Assembly: GCA_964612295.1 (NCBI GenBank)
Contig: CAZTDY010000003.1
Coordinates: 1 to 64,000 of the forward strand
Direction: 5' to 3'
Source of the DNA: CAYQJL01 sp964612295
GTDB taxonomy: Bacteria > Eisenbacteria > RBG-16-71-46 > CAIMUX01 > WJJG01
DNA: 64,000 nt
The translations under genes and the position numbers were made by a program. The stretch's first letter is position 1; every line of letters starts with the position of its first letter. The notes under the pieces were generated by a model, which saw nothing but the letters and a program-made list of their open reading frames with translations, searched no databases and was not told the origin of the DNA. Positions 33,502-42,582 of the stretch are shown one piece after another.

Positions 33502-35313
33502 ATGGATATCCGTAACGTCGCCATCATCGCCCACGTCGATCATGGCAAGACCACCCTGGTCGACCAGGTTCTGCGCCAGTGCAATGTCTTCCGGCAGGGC
33601 CAGGAGGTGCGTGAGCGCTTCATGGATTCGAACGATCTCGAACGCGAGCGCGGCATCACGATCACCTCGAAGAACTTCGCCGTCACGCATGGCGATGTGC
33701 GCATCAATCTGATCGATACACCGGGCCATGCCGACTTCGGGGGCGAGGTCGAGCGCGTGCTCAAGATGGCCGACGGGGTGCTGCTCCTGGTGGATGCCTT
33801 CGAAGGGCCGATGCCCCAGACCCGCTTCGTCCTGCAAAAGGCGCTCGAGCTGCACCTGAAGCCGGTGGTCGTGATCAACAAGGTCGACCGTGAGCATGCG
33901 CGGCCCGATGACGTCCTCGACGAGCTCTTGAACCTCTTCATCGACCTCTGCGCCGATGACGATCAACTCGAGTTCCCCTATGTCTACGCCTCCGGCCGGG
34001 ATGGATGGGCCGTGACCGGGCTGGACGATCCCCGCGACAGCCTCGAGCCGCTGCTCAAGATGGTCATCGACCACATTCCGCCTCCCGAGATGAAGTCCGG
34101 TCCCCTGCAGATGCTCGTGACCGCCATGGATCACAGCGACTATGTGGGCCGGATCGGCATCGGCCGCATCGTTCGCGGCGAGCTTCACGCCAAGGACACT
34201 GCCGCCCTGCTGAAGCGCGACGGATCGCAGCAGAAGGTGACGATCCAGCAGCTATTCGTCTTCGACGATCTGGGCCGGCGGGAGGTCGACCAGGTCGGAT
34301 GCGGCGACATCTGCGCCGTCACCGGGCTGGCGGGCGTCGACATCGGTGACACGCTCGCCGACGTGGAAGAGCCCGAGATGCTCCCGCTGATTACGGTGGA
34401 TGAACCGACTCTCACCATGACGTTCAGACCCAATGACAGCCCCTACTACGGCGAGGATGGGAAGTTCGTCACCAGCCGCCAGCTCCGCGAGCGCCTTTTC
34501 AAGGAGGCCGAACGCGATGTGGCGTTAAGGGTGGAGGAAACCGCCAGCACCGACGCCTACAAGGTCTCGGGCCGTGGCATCCTGCACCTCTCGATTCTCA
34601 TGGAGAACATGCGCCGAGAGGGGTACGAGTTCATGGCCGGCCAGCCGCAGGTCATCTTCAAGGAGATCGGCGGCAAGAAGGCTGAGCCGGTCGAGGTCCT
34701 TTCGGTCGATGTTCCGAACGAGTACGCCGGCGCTGTGATCGAGTATGCCGGCCAACGTCGCGGTGAATTGCGCCAGATGGTGCAGGTAGACAGCCGCACG
34801 CGCCTCGAGTTTCACATCCCCAGCCGGGGGCTGATTGGGTTCCGCAGCAAGATGATGCGGGTCACCTCAGGCGAAATCGTGGTCAACCACCGTTTCCTCC
34901 AGTACGAGTACTTCAAGGGCGCCATTCCGCAGCGCCAGAGCGGCAGCATCATCTCGATGGCAAACGGAAACGCCGTGACCTTCGCCTTGGATGCCCTGCA
35001 GGACCGGGGGCAGTTCTTCATCGAACCGGGCGAGAAGCTCTATGCGGGACAGATCATCGGCGAACACTGCAAAGAAGACGACATCGTGGTCAACGCGCAG
35101 AAGGCGAAGAAGCTCACCAACATGCGATCGTCCAGCGCCGACCGCAAAATGAAGATTGCTCCCCCACTCAAGATGAGTCTCGAGGAAGCTCTCGAGTATC
35201 TGAATCAGGATGAATACGTGGAGGCGACGCCGAAGGTCATCAGGCTGCGCAAGGGCGTCTTGAACATCCACGACCGCAAGAGGGCAGAGAAGGCCGAGCG
35301 GGTGACGACTTAG
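33502..35313 (+). CDS. typA: ribosome-associated GTPase TypA/BipA
   Basis: The 603-residue translational GTPase has G1 AHVDHGKTT (10-18), switch I ERERGITITSKN, G3 DTPGHADFGGEVER, G4 NKVDREHARPD, the EF-Tu-like domain II and the EF-G-like domains with the BipA-specific C-terminus (GFRSKMMRVTSGEIVVNHRF). TypA helps ribosome assembly and growth under stress and cold. ATG 33502 lies at the conserved MDIRNVAIIAHVDHGKT start; the in-frame start at 33469 adds 11 residues not found in the family. It is divergent from the FG-GAP gene. Confidence 0.97.
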   Translation: MDIRNVAIIAHVDHGKTTLVDQVLRQCNVFRQGQEVRERFMDSNDLERERGITITSKNFAVTHGDVRINLIDTPGHADFGGEVERVLKMADGVLLLVDAFEGPMPQTRFVLQKALELHLKPVVVINKVDREHARPDDVLDELLNLFIDLCADDDQLEFPYVYASGRDGWAVTGLDDPRDSLEPLLKMVIDHIPPPEMKSGPLQMLVTAMDHSDYVGRIGIGRIVRGELHAKDTAALLKRDGSQQKVTIQQLFVFDDLGRREVDQVGCGDICAVTGLAGVDIGDTLADVEEPEMLPLITVDEPTLTMTFRPNDSPYYGEDGKFVTSRQLRERLFKEAERDVALRVEETASTDAYKVSGRGILHLSILMENMRREGYEFMAGQPQVIFKEIGGKKAEPVEVLSVDVPNEYAGAVIEYAGQRRGELRQMVQVDSRTRLEFHIPSRGLIGFRSKMMRVTSGEIVVNHRFLQYEYFKGAIPQRQSGSIISMANGNAVTFALDALQDRGQFFIEPGEKLYAGQIIGEHCKEDDIVVNAQKAKKLTNMRSSSADRKMKIAPPLKMSLEEALEYLNQDEYVEATPKVIRLRKGVLNIHDRKRAEKAERVTT

Positions 35314-35346
35314 TAGGCCGCGGTTGGCGGCGAGACAGCCCACGTC

Positions 35347-35376
35347 TTGAGATCGCGCACCCAAATGCGGTACACT
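35347..35376 (+). promoter_or_regulatory. promoter of spoVG
   Basis: TTGAGA (35347-35352), 18-nt spacer, TACACT (35371-35376). The leader of about 58 nt ends in GGGAGGTG 5-6 nt before ATG 35440. Confidence 0.6.
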
Positions 35377-35439
35377 ACAGACGAACGGAATCGGGGACGC
35401 ACGAGCAATTGATCTGCAGCGCCACAGGGAGGTGTTGCC

Positions 35440-35835
35440 ATGCCGAAGGTCCACAGGTTCTCTCCCGCTCGCCAGGCCGGCCGGCTCAGCATCTCGGAAG
35501 TCTGCATTTCGAAACGTGACGACCCAAAGCTCAAGGCCTACGTCAGCATCATCCTCGATGCGTGTTTCGTGATCAGGGGCTGCAAAGTCATCCAAGGCAA
35601 TCGGGGGCTCTTCCTGGCCATGCCCTGCAGGAAGCGGCCGGATGGTTCCTTCCAGGATCTCGCCCACCCCGTTGACAACCTTACTCGGAGAGAACTCGAA
35701 CGAGCCGTATTGGAGGCGTACTTCGATGACGACCTCATGGAGGCCGCCATGCCCGTCCCGTTGCCGGACGGACCTCGCACGCGGGAGGCGGCCGCAATGC
35801 GGCCTTACCCCAACTGGGCGTCCGCCGGCCAATAG
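35440..35835 (+). CDS. spoVG: SpoVG-family nucleic-acid-binding regulator
   Basis: The 131-residue protein carries the SpoVG signature: ISIILDACFVIRGCKVIQGN, GLFLAMPCRKRPDGSFQDLA and HPVDNLTRRELERAVLEAYF. About 25 extra residues lie at the N-terminus and 20 at the C-terminus. SpoVG proteins bind RNA and DNA and adjust gene expression; in Firmicutes they influence sporulation and capsule, but homologues occur in spirochaetes and other phyla. It has its own promoter and is followed after 7 nt by the VOC gene, so the two are probably cotranscribed. Confidence 0.9.
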   Translation: MPKVHRFSPARQAGRLSISEVCISKRDDPKLKAYVSIILDACFVIRGCKVIQGNRGLFLAMPCRKRPDGSFQDLAHPVDNLTRRELERAVLEAYFDDDLMEAAMPVPLPDGPRTREAAAMRPYPNWASAGQ

Positions 35836-35842
35836 GTAGCCG

Positions 35843-36298
35843 ATGAAGACGAAGTTCAAACACACGAACATCATCGCCCGCGACTGGCGCGCGCTGGCAC
35901 ATTTCTACCAGGATGTGCTCGGCTGCACGCTCGCGGGGCCCGAGCGGGACCTGCGCGGCGAATGGCTCGCAAAGGGAACGGGAGTCGCAAACGCACACCT
36001 GCGTGGCGCCCACCTCCTGCTCCCGGGACATGGAGAAGAAGGACCGACGCTGGAGATCTACCAGTACGCCCCCAACGAGGGGCGAGCCGCCACCGCCGCA
36101 AACCGGGAAGGTCTGATGCACCTGGCTTTCGAGGTGGAGGATGTCGAGGCCGCAACCGCGGAGGTGCTCGCGCGCGGCGGATCCAGGGTGGGCGACATCA
36201 CGTCATCCGAGGTAGAGGGGGCAGGCATCGTCACCTTCGTCTATCTTGCGGATCCAGAGGGCAACATCATCGAGCTTCAGTCGTGGGATCCAGCCTGA
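35843..36298 (+). CDS. VOC-superfamily (glyoxalase/bleomycin-resistance-like) protein
   Basis: The 151-residue protein shows the paired beta-alpha-beta modules of the VOC fold: FKHTNIIARDWRALAHFYQD at the start, LEIYQYAP with the glutamate in the middle, MHLAFEVEDVEAATAEVLAR and FVYLADPEGNIIELQSW at the end. The metal ligands H5, E (in LEIYQY), H (MHLAF) and E (IIELQ) are all present, so it is likely an active metal-dependent enzyme such as a lyase or dioxygenase. The substrate is unknown. It follows spoVG directly. Confidence 0.85.
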   Translation: MKTKFKHTNIIARDWRALAHFYQDVLGCTLAGPERDLRGEWLAKGTGVANAHLRGAHLLLPGHGEEGPTLEIYQYAPNEGRAATAANREGLMHLAFEVEDVEAATAEVLARGGSRVGDITSSEVEGAGIVTFVYLADPEGNIIELQSWDPA

Positions 36299-36326
36299 TC
36301 AAGTGAACTGAGATTGGAGATTCATC

Positions 36327-36692
36327 ATGCCAATGGACATTCAGTTTGAAAGAGGTCTCGCGAAGCTGGTCTGCTCGGGCAAGACGACGATCGAGGACGC
36401 TCGAGAGGCTTTCCAGCACTGTGCGCAACATGAGGAGTTCGACGAAAACACGCCAATGCTCATCGACGACCGCGCCTCTTCGTACCAGCCGCAATCTCCG
36501 AAAGGGACGGAAGCGTCGCAGGTCCTCTCGTCATTTCAGGTGTTGCGCGGTCACCGGATAGCGGTCCTGGTGTCTTCGGAGACCAACTTCGGCTTTTCCC
36601 ACATGATCGAGACACTCGCTCCACAGGCCGGCTTCGAGATGATGGCCTTCACTGAGCTCTCCGAAGCCGAGGCGTGGCTGTGGGGCGAGTGA
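36327..36692 (+). CDS. small protein, STAS/SpoIIAA-like, unknown function
   Basis: The 121-residue protein has alternating strands and helices (IQFERGLAKLVCSGKTTIED, ENTPMLIDDRASSY, GHRIAVLVSSETNFGFSHMI, GFEMMAFTELSEAEAWL). The layout and the final EAEAWL fit the STAS/SpoIIAA-like group (sometimes called STAS/SEC14), often lone genes of unknown role. It lies 28 nt after the VOC gene on the same strand with TTGGAGA just upstream, so it may be the third gene of the spoVG transcript. Confidence 0.6.
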   Translation: MPMDIQFERGLAKLVCSGKTTIEDAREAFQHCAQHEEFDENTPMLIDDRASSYQPQSPKGTEASQVLSSFQVLRGHRIAVLVSSETNFGFSHMIETLAPQAGFEMMAFTELSEAEAWLWGE

Positions 36693-36705
36693 CGCGCCGG
36701 GTGGA

Positions 36706-37746
36706 CTAGGTCGGCCACCAGTCGGCCATTCCATCCGAAGCGTAGACCTCGAGATGATTGACGCTTCTCTTCACCCGGGGCGCCGGATCGACGGCCGCAT
36801 AGTCTCTGAGCGCGGCAACGAACTTGTCGCGGCGGGGAAGCCGGAGCCGCTCCAGGTTGCCCGCCTTCTGCAACCTCAACCCCACCGCATCGAGCGCGAT
36901 CAAGCTGAGAGGACGCCCGACCTCGAGCCATTTCAGGGCACGGGGCCAGTCGAGTCCCAGCACCATGGCCAGGTTCCCCCAGGAAATGTCGATAGGACTC
37001 GTTGCGTTCTTCTCGATCCAGGTCAAGCCTGCGGGCGGATCGCCCCACACGAGAATGAACTTGTGGAGCAACCGGTCTCGTTCACTCATGTTCGAGAGCG
37101 CGTCGATGACCAATGCGCTTGCCTCTTCCGGTGGGAGACAACTGGCCGATGCAAACGCGAGCCCGCGAAGAGCGCCGGGGAACCCAGCCGGCATCGATTC
37201 CTGCCCGCGAACCTGCCACTGCCGGCGAACGAGTTCCGCCCCCGCCTCCCCAAGCAACTCGGCACAGACGACCATGATCGTCTCGAAGAAGTCCGGATTC
37301 GCAGTCCGCTCGATGCGCTTTGTTAGAGTATCGAGCACGACCTCCGAGTCGTGACGCCCCATCGCCTTCAGATGATCCGCGCGAACCGCCCGGCGGGCAC
37401 CAGCGGGACCTGGATGCATGTGACTGTGAATCAGCATGTGGGTCAGCAAGGCGCCGGGGATGACAGCCACATCATTCAGTCGAGGGGCGGGAAGGCGACC
37501 GGCATCATCCACAGGTTCATCGGGCGCGAGGGCTGAGCCATCCGTCTCGTCGTAGTATTCGTCCCCGAGTAGATCGCTGAGATTCCCGTGGATGCCGCTG
37601 AGATTGTACCATTCGCTCGGACGAAGGCTGTGGGTCGTGAGGCGCCGGTGGCAGTTCGCGCAGAGCTTGACCGGTTCGTAGAACTCATCCGGTGTTTCCG
37701 TCACCGTGGCCAGGGCTTGTCGGCAGGACTGGCATCGGTCCTTCAT
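36706..37746 (-). CDS. unknown protein with N-terminal zinc-ribbon-like Cys pairs
   Basis: The 346-residue protein begins CQSCRQAL ... LCANCHRR, two CxxC knuckles 24 residues apart that look like a zinc ribbon. The rest is helical with no transmembrane segment and no catalytic motif I recognise; LLTHMLIHSHMHPGPAGARR is rich in His. GGAG lies 9 nt before ATG 37746. It follows the frameshifted gene by only 6 nt, so the two are linked. Confidence 0.65.
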   Translation of the reverse strand: MKDRCQSCRQALATVTETPDEFYEPVKLCANCHRRLTTHSLRPSEWYNLSGIHGNLSDLLGDEYYDETDGSALAPDEPVDDAGRLPAPRLNDVAVIPGALLTHMLIHSHMHPGPAGARRAVRADHLKAMGRHDSEVVLDTLTKRIERTANPDFFETIMVVCAELLGEAGAELVRRQWQVRGQESMPAGFPGALRGLAFASASCLPPEEASALVIDALSNMSERDRLLHKFILVWGDPPAGLTWIEKNATSPIDISWGNLAMVLGLDWPRALKWLEVGRPLSLIALDAVGLRLQKAGNLERLRLPRRDKFVAALRDYAAVDPAPRVKRSVNHLEVYASDGMADWWPT

Positions 37747-37752
37747 GGATCG

Positions 37753-38677
37753 TCACTCCGGCAAAAGTTTCTTCCAGGTCTTGGGATCGCCATAGGGTCC
37801 CACATGCACCGGCTCATCCTTCTCCCGGGCCACGGCTTCCAACCTGCGAAGCTCGCCGTACACGGCTGTGAACCGGCGATCGGACTCGGCATCCCCTCCC
37901 GGCACGGGCGGGTCCCAGTTCTCCACGACGTGCCGCTGGCCCTGCCCGTTGACCAGCACGATCTCAGGACGCGCATGGTCGGGCAAGGCGCAGTGCTCGA
38001 CGGACGTCAAGGTCACGAAATCCTGGGAGAGACACTCCAGCAGAATCCGCTCTGCATCCGCGCGTTCGAGATCAAGCCGGTAGATCTGTTCGATAAGGTC
38101 GCCGCGATCACCCGGACGAACCGATCGAACATACACCGTCCCCTCCCCTGAGCACCACACCTGGCGCCCACCGAAGAGCGGTTGGATGTCGGCGAGGATG
38201 ATGCGAGACGCAGGCCAGGCATCGTACCCGCCCAGAAAATCGAACGTCTCGCTCGGCAGCAGATCCGGTTCTTGGCGCAAACTCAGGTCGTAGTGATCCG
38301 CGATCACCCGGTTGTAGCGAACGCCGTAGGAAAGCGCCTTCTCCATCGCCTCCCGATAGCCGGGGGGGGATCTCGTCTCCATGAATGGAGTCGGTACAGC
38401 CCGTGCCTATCGGAGCATAGATGGCTTCGGGAAGTTCGCCGGCCTCCTCGTCGATCGCGATGAGTTCGGGGGCTTCCCATATGGCGAGGTAGAAGAGCCT
38501 GACGCACCCCTCTTCGATGTCGCGCGCGGCATCTTCAGCGGCCGTGGCGACACTGTATTCGTTGTACTCGCGCGCTTTCCGAACATCCAGATCCATGGCT
38601 TCCGTCCTTGCTTCGGGGAGAGCAGTGGCGCCCATCAAGAGGAGCAGCAGGGCAAGTGTAGGGCGCAGAACATCCAT
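37753..38677 (-). pseudogene. exported hypothetical protein interrupted by a frameshift in a C8 run
   Basis: The 5' part (ATG 38677) encodes a signal peptide (RPTLALLLLLMGATALPEA) and continues to GCTDSIHGDEIPP. The 3' part is in another frame: PPGYREAMEKALSYGVRYNR to the end at 37753. Both frames meet at the run of eight G on the + strand (38362-38369; C8 in the gene). Removing one base joins them into a single protein of about 307 residues. The frames agree on both sides without stops. It could be a sequencing or assembly indel, a recent null mutation or slippage-based phase variation. No family recognised. Confidence 0.7.
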
Positions 38678-38718
38678 GCCCTGTATCGGCCGGACCGTGC
38701 GGAACCTGGAGCCAGCCG

Positions 38719-39204
38719 CTATTCGCGCTTGCCGGCTTGATCCAGAAGACTCTGCAGCTGGAAACTGTGCCGAATGGGATGCATCACGGCATGCTCGAGC
38801 ATGGCGTCGGTGCAGTAGAGAATCCCCCAGCGCGATTTGTACTCCGGGGCACCGAATCGCTCCCGGGCCACCGCGGCCAGCGGACTGCGCCACTGCTGCA
38901 GGACGTGCTCCAGGTAAGCGTCCGCTTCGTCCGCCAGCCGGTCCATGCTGGGAGGCTCCTCAATCCGAGGGTCCTCAAGCTCCAAGCACTCGCACATCCA
39001 GCGCATGTACCCGCGCGCGCAGGCGAGGACGTGGAAGAGGAGATGCTCCAGACTCTCGTAATCCGGATCGTCGGTTTCGGGCAGCGCGAGATCCACCTCG
39101 CGGGCTTTGCGCCACACCTGCAGGAACTCGCGCATGTATCTGTCATGCAATAGCACCGTCGCGCGGGCGCCCTGGTAGGTGTATTCGGGCAGGTTCAAGG
39201 ACAT
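38719..39204 (-). CDS. DinB-like four-helix metalloenzyme family protein
   Basis: The 161-residue helical protein has His at positions typical of the DinB/YfiT-like four-helix bundle: LLHDRYMREFLQVW, LEHLLFHVLACARGYMRWM and the C-terminal MLEHAVMHPIRHSFQLQ. Such proteins bind a metal and some act as thiol transferases. The substrate is unknown. ATG 39204 is chosen because AGGAAGG lies 6 nt upstream; ATG 39225 would add 7 residues with no ribosome site. This family is unrelated to the DinB polymerase at 16712. Confidence 0.7.
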   Translation of the reverse strand: MSLNLPEYTYQGARATVLLHDRYMREFLQVWRKAREVDLALPETDDPDYESLEHLLFHVLACARGYMRWMCECLELEDPRIEEPPSMDRLADEADAYLEHVLQQWRSPLAAVARERFGAPEYKSRWGILYCTDAMLEHAVMHPIRHSFQLQSLLDQAGKRE

Positions 39205-39250
39205 ACGCGCCTTCCTCTCATTCAATCGGTTCGCAGCCTAAGAGCACAGC

Positions 39251-40702
39251 TTACTCGAACAACCGCACCAGGGTCAGGCTGATCTCCGGCAGGTAGGTCA
39301 CCAACAGAAGCGCCACGAGCAGCATCAGCAGGAAGGGAATCGAGGCCGCATAGACCTTCACGATCGGCTGTTTGAAGCGGAATGAGGAAATAAACAGGTT
39401 GAGTCCGACCGGCGGCGTGGAATACCCGATCTCGAGGTTCGTGAGGAAGATGATCCCCAGATGCGTGAGATCGACCCCGTATTGGAGCGCGATCGGGATG
39501 ATCAGGGGCACCACCACGATCAGCGCCGAGAAGATGTCCATCAGACATCCCACGATCAGCAGAAAGACATTGAGCGCCAGCAGAAATCCGATGCGACTCG
39601 AGATCAGCCCTTCCATCTCATCGAGGATGATCATCGGGATCTCGGCATCGATCAGGTAGTTGGTGAGGCCCATCGCCGAGGCGATGATCACCAGGATGCC
39701 CCCCACCAGCGTCATGCTCTCGGTGGTGATCTCCGGGAGTCGGCGCAGAGAGATGTCGCGATAGATGAACACCTCGACCACCAGCGCGTAGAAAGCGGTC
39801 ATGGCGGCCGCTTCGGTGACGGTCAGCTTCCCGCCGTAGATCCCTCCCAGGAGGACGAACGGCAGCGGAATCTCCCAGGCGGCCTCGCGCACCGCACTCC
39901 AGAGTTCGCCCCACTTGACCGGCGTGGTGCCGCGCTGGTTCCTCCGGTTCTGCCAGAAGGCCAGAATCGACAGGAGGCCGATGAGCAGGATCCCTGGAAC
40001 GATGCCCGCCAGGAAGAGTCGGTCGACGGTCGGGCCGGCCAGCGGATCGATCAGCTCCGCCCCCGCGGTGCTGGTCGCAACGTAGCTGTAGATGATGAGC
40101 GCCAGGCTGGGCGGGAAAAGAATGCCCAGACTGCCGCCGGTGGTCAGTAGCCCCAATGAAAAGCGTTCGGAGAATTTGTCCTGGAGGAGCGCGGGCATCA
40201 ACAGCCCCCCCATCGCCACGATCGTGACCCCGCTCGCGCCGGTGAAGGCGGTGAAGATCGCACATGCGATCATGGTGACGATCGCCAGGCCGCCGGGAAC
40301 CCAGCCGAACGCCGCTCGCGTCAGCCTGACCAAACGGCGTGGCGTCCCCGACTCGGCGAACAGATACCCGGCAAAGGTGAAGAGAGGAATGGCGATCAGT
40401 ACCGGCGAGGATGCGAGGCGCGACATGTCGGTCGCCACCGCGGTCGACGAAATCCCCTCCGCGCCAAAGGCGATCAGCGCGGCCAGAGCGAGGACGGCAA
40501 AGAGCGGCGTCCCCAACAGGGCTAGTAAGGGCAGCACGAACCACCACAGGTTGGAGCTGTACCAGCCATCCATGGTGAAGAGGGCCGCCGGCAGAATCGT
40601 CGCCGCCGGAATCGCCACACCCGCAGGCAGGAGGGCGGGCAGCGACAGCAGCGGCTGCCTGACGCGGAACAACCCTGCGAGGAGGCGCAGACTACGATTC
40701 AT
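39251..40702 (-). CDS. TRAP transporter large membrane subunit (DctM/TatM)
   Basis: The 483-residue protein has about 12-14 transmembrane helices and DctM signatures (FTAFTGASGVTIVAMGGLLMPAL, TGGSLGILFPPSLALIIYS, EIGYSTPPVGLNLFI). It forms the ion-driven translocation channel of a tripartite periplasmic transporter. ATG 40702 lies inside the end of dctQ (stop 40692), so the two are translationally coupled. Cargo is probably an organic acid or other anionic solute; in the TPR-associated subfamily it is not known. Confidence 0.95.
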   Translation of the reverse strand: MNRSLRLLAGLFRVRQPLLSLPALLPAGVAIPAATILPAALFTMDGWYSSNLWWFVLPLLALLGTPLFAVLALAALIAFGAEGISSTAVATDMSRLASSPVLIAIPLFTFAGYLFAESGTPRRLVRLTRAAFGWVPGGLAIVTMIACAIFTAFTGASGVTIVAMGGLLMPALLQDKFSERFSLGLLTTGGSLGILFPPSLALIIYSYVATSTAGAELIDPLAGPTVDRLFLAGIVPGILLIGLLSILAFWQNRRNQRGTTPVKWGELWSAVREAAWEIPLPFVLLGGIYGGKLTVTEAAAMTAFYALVVEVFIYRDISLRRLPEITTESMTLVGGILVIIASAMGLTNYLIDAEIPMIILDEMEGLISSRIGFLLALNVFLLIVGCLMDIFSALIVVVPLIIPIALQYGVDLTHLGIIFLTNLEIGYSTPPVGLNLFISSFRFKQPIVKVYAASIPFLLMLLVALLLVTYLPEISLTLVRLFE

Positions 40703-41381
40703 CGTCCGCCTCCTCCTCAGGTTCGGGGGCGATCGCGGCGGCCATCTCGGCGGCGAGATCACCGGTGCCTTGCGCCTCGATCAGGATCTCCTCCAGATCC
40801 TCGGAAGATGTAAACAGCCGCGCGGCAAACCGCACCGCGATCAGGGAGAAGCCGATCAGAATCGCGGCCAGCAGGATCCAGGTGGGGATGGAGAGAAAAC
40901 CGGTCAACCCGGCCTCACTCTCCTGGCCGAGGAACACCCAGGCCGCCCGGGCAAGCACGCTGCAGATCAGGGTCGCCACCAGGGTGGTGAAGCGCACGAC
41001 CCAGAGCCGGGGGGCCATCGGAAGCAGGCGGCCCACCACATCCATCTGGATGTGCCGCAGGCGGCCGGCCGCCACCACCGCGCCGGCGAAGCCGATCCAC
41101 AAGACCAGATGGCGAAGGAGCGGCTCGATCCACACGAGGCCTGAGTCGAAGAAGTTGCGCAGGATGATCTGCAGAACGGCGAAGCCCAGCATACCCAGCA
41201 GGAGTACCGACATCGTGGTGCGCTCCAGCGTGCGGACCACACCATCCCAACTCTCTGCGCCCCTGTGGCGCCGGTAGAGCCAGCGAACGAGGAGGCAGAC
41301 AATCACCAGGCAGGCGAAGGCCGGATAGAAAGCACTCGGAGGTGCCAGACTCGCAAACAACTTCGCCACTACCCTCGCCAA
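40692..41381 (-). CDS. TRAP transporter small membrane subunit (DctQ/TatQ)
   Basis: The 229-residue protein has four or five hydrophobic helices (FYPAFACLVIVCLLVRWLY, VLLLGMLGFAVLQIILRNFF, LVLWIGFAGAVVAAGRLRHI, LWVVRFTTLVATLICSVLA). The LQIILRNFF and IQMDVVGRLLP motifs match the DctQ family. The C-terminus is acidic and long. The start is TTG 41381 or GTG 41369, neither with an ideal ribosome site. It sits between the DctP and DctM genes. Confidence 0.92.
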   Translation of the reverse strand: MARVVAKLFASLAPPSAFYPAFACLVIVCLLVRWLYRRHRGAESWDGVVRTLERTTMSVLLLGMLGFAVLQIILRNFFDSGLVWIEPLLRHLVLWIGFAGAVVAAGRLRHIQMDVVGRLLPMAPRLWVVRFTTLVATLICSVLARAAWVFLGQESEAGLTGFLSIPTWILLAAILIGFSLIAVRFAARLFTSSEDLEEILIEAQGTGDLAAEMAAAIAPEPEEEADDES

Positions 41382-41433
41382 CTCCCTTTGGCTGTTCGGG
41401 GGCCCGGAGGCACCCGCTCATGAAGCGTCCCGG

Positions 41434-42489
41434 TTACGAGCCCGCGCGGCTTTCGGCCAGCGCCTGGGTGAGCCGATCGAGCAGAGCGCGATCGTAGAGC
41501 TCGCCGGTCATGTTGCGCCAGACTTCCTGTCCGATGGCGTCGAATTCACCCGTTCGCGCTCCATCGGCGGCCACCGGCTTGATGTTCCGTTCAGCCACCA
41601 CGTCGATCGCGCTCAGGTTCTGTTCCCGCGTCGCCTTCAGGAGGCGGCCAAACACGTCATCGGCCACCCGCCGCACGGTGGCGGCCTCTTCGGCCGTCAG
41701 GCGATCGAACGACTCCTTGCGCACGACCACCGCACCCATCGCATGGGTGATCGGCAGGTTGGTCATGTATTCCAGCCGGGTGAACCACTGCAACGATAGA
41801 CAGGCGTAGGGCGTCGAGTAGACCGTGTTCACGATGCCGGTCTGAAGGCTGGTGAGCACATCGGTGACGTTCAAGGGCACCGGCGATACGCCGCAGGCCT
41901 GCAGGAGCGACTGCGCGAGGGGATCGCCCTCCCACAACCACATCTTCATCTTCTTGAGGTCGTCCGCGGCGCGAACCGGCTCCTGGCTGAACAGGTAGAC
42001 GAACCCGACCTCGGCCCAGCCGAGAAGCTCGTACCCTTTCCCGCGCAGGCGCTCCTCGAAGATCGGGTCCAGAATCTCGTGACCCAGCGAGACCTCCTCG
42101 GCGGAGCGGAACATGAACGGCAGTTCCATGATGCGCAAAGAGGGTTCGATCTCGCCCAGGCCGACCCCGGTCAAACCGGCGCCCTGGAGTTGTCCGCTGC
42201 GGATCTTGCGCAGCACGTCGAGATCACTGCCCTGAGCACCACCGGGGTAGAACTTGAACCCCACCACGCCCCCGGTCTCCTCCTGCACGCGTTCGTCCAT
42301 CTCGTGCATGAGGTTCATCCAGGTCGAGCCCTCCGGGGCGATCGTGGCGACCTTGAAGAGCTTCTTGGGGCGGCGCCGGCGGCCGGCGAATGGATCCTGC
42401 TGACCGGAGAACCCGATCAAGCCGTCGGCAGCGAGAAGGGAGATGGCTGCCGCGATCAAGACTACCGCTCTCATCGTCCGGTTTCTCAT
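41434..42489 (-). CDS. TRAP transporter periplasmic solute-binding protein (DctP/TatP)
   Basis: The 351-residue protein has a signal peptide (VVLIAAAISLLAADG) and a DctP fold: FKVATIAPEGSTWMNLMHEM, VVGFKFYPGGAQGSDLDVLR, LPFMFRSAEEVSLGHE, MKMWLWEGDPLAQSLL and YSTPYACLSLQWF. The conserved Arg that usually binds the ligand carboxylate (in AxGMKxR) has no clear match here, so the ligand may not be a simple carboxylate. ATG 42489 follows GAGAGGTCAGGTG. It lies 93 nt after the tatT stop. Confidence 0.92.
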   Translation of the reverse strand: MRNRTMRAVVLIAAAISLLAADGLIGFSGQQDPFAGRRRRPKKLFKVATIAPEGSTWMNLMHEMDERVQEETGGVVGFKFYPGGAQGSDLDVLRKIRSGQLQGAGLTGVGLGEIEPSLRIMELPFMFRSAEEVSLGHEILDPIFEERLRGKGYELLGWAEVGFVYLFSQEPVRAADDLKKMKMWLWEGDPLAQSLLQACGVSPVPLNVTDVLTSLQTGIVNTVYSTPYACLSLQWFTRLEYMTNLPITHAMGAVVVRKESFDRLTAEEAATVRRVADDVFGRLLKATREQNLSAIDVVAERNIKPVAADGARTGEFDAIGQEVWRNMTGELYDRALLDRLTQALAESRAGS

Positions 42490-42582
42490 CACCTGACCTC
42501 TCACTTGCGTGTCCATCGCATTGCTTTGCCAGACGGCAAAAACCTCTCCCCCTCATACACTCGGCGCAGTCGGTGATTTCCT

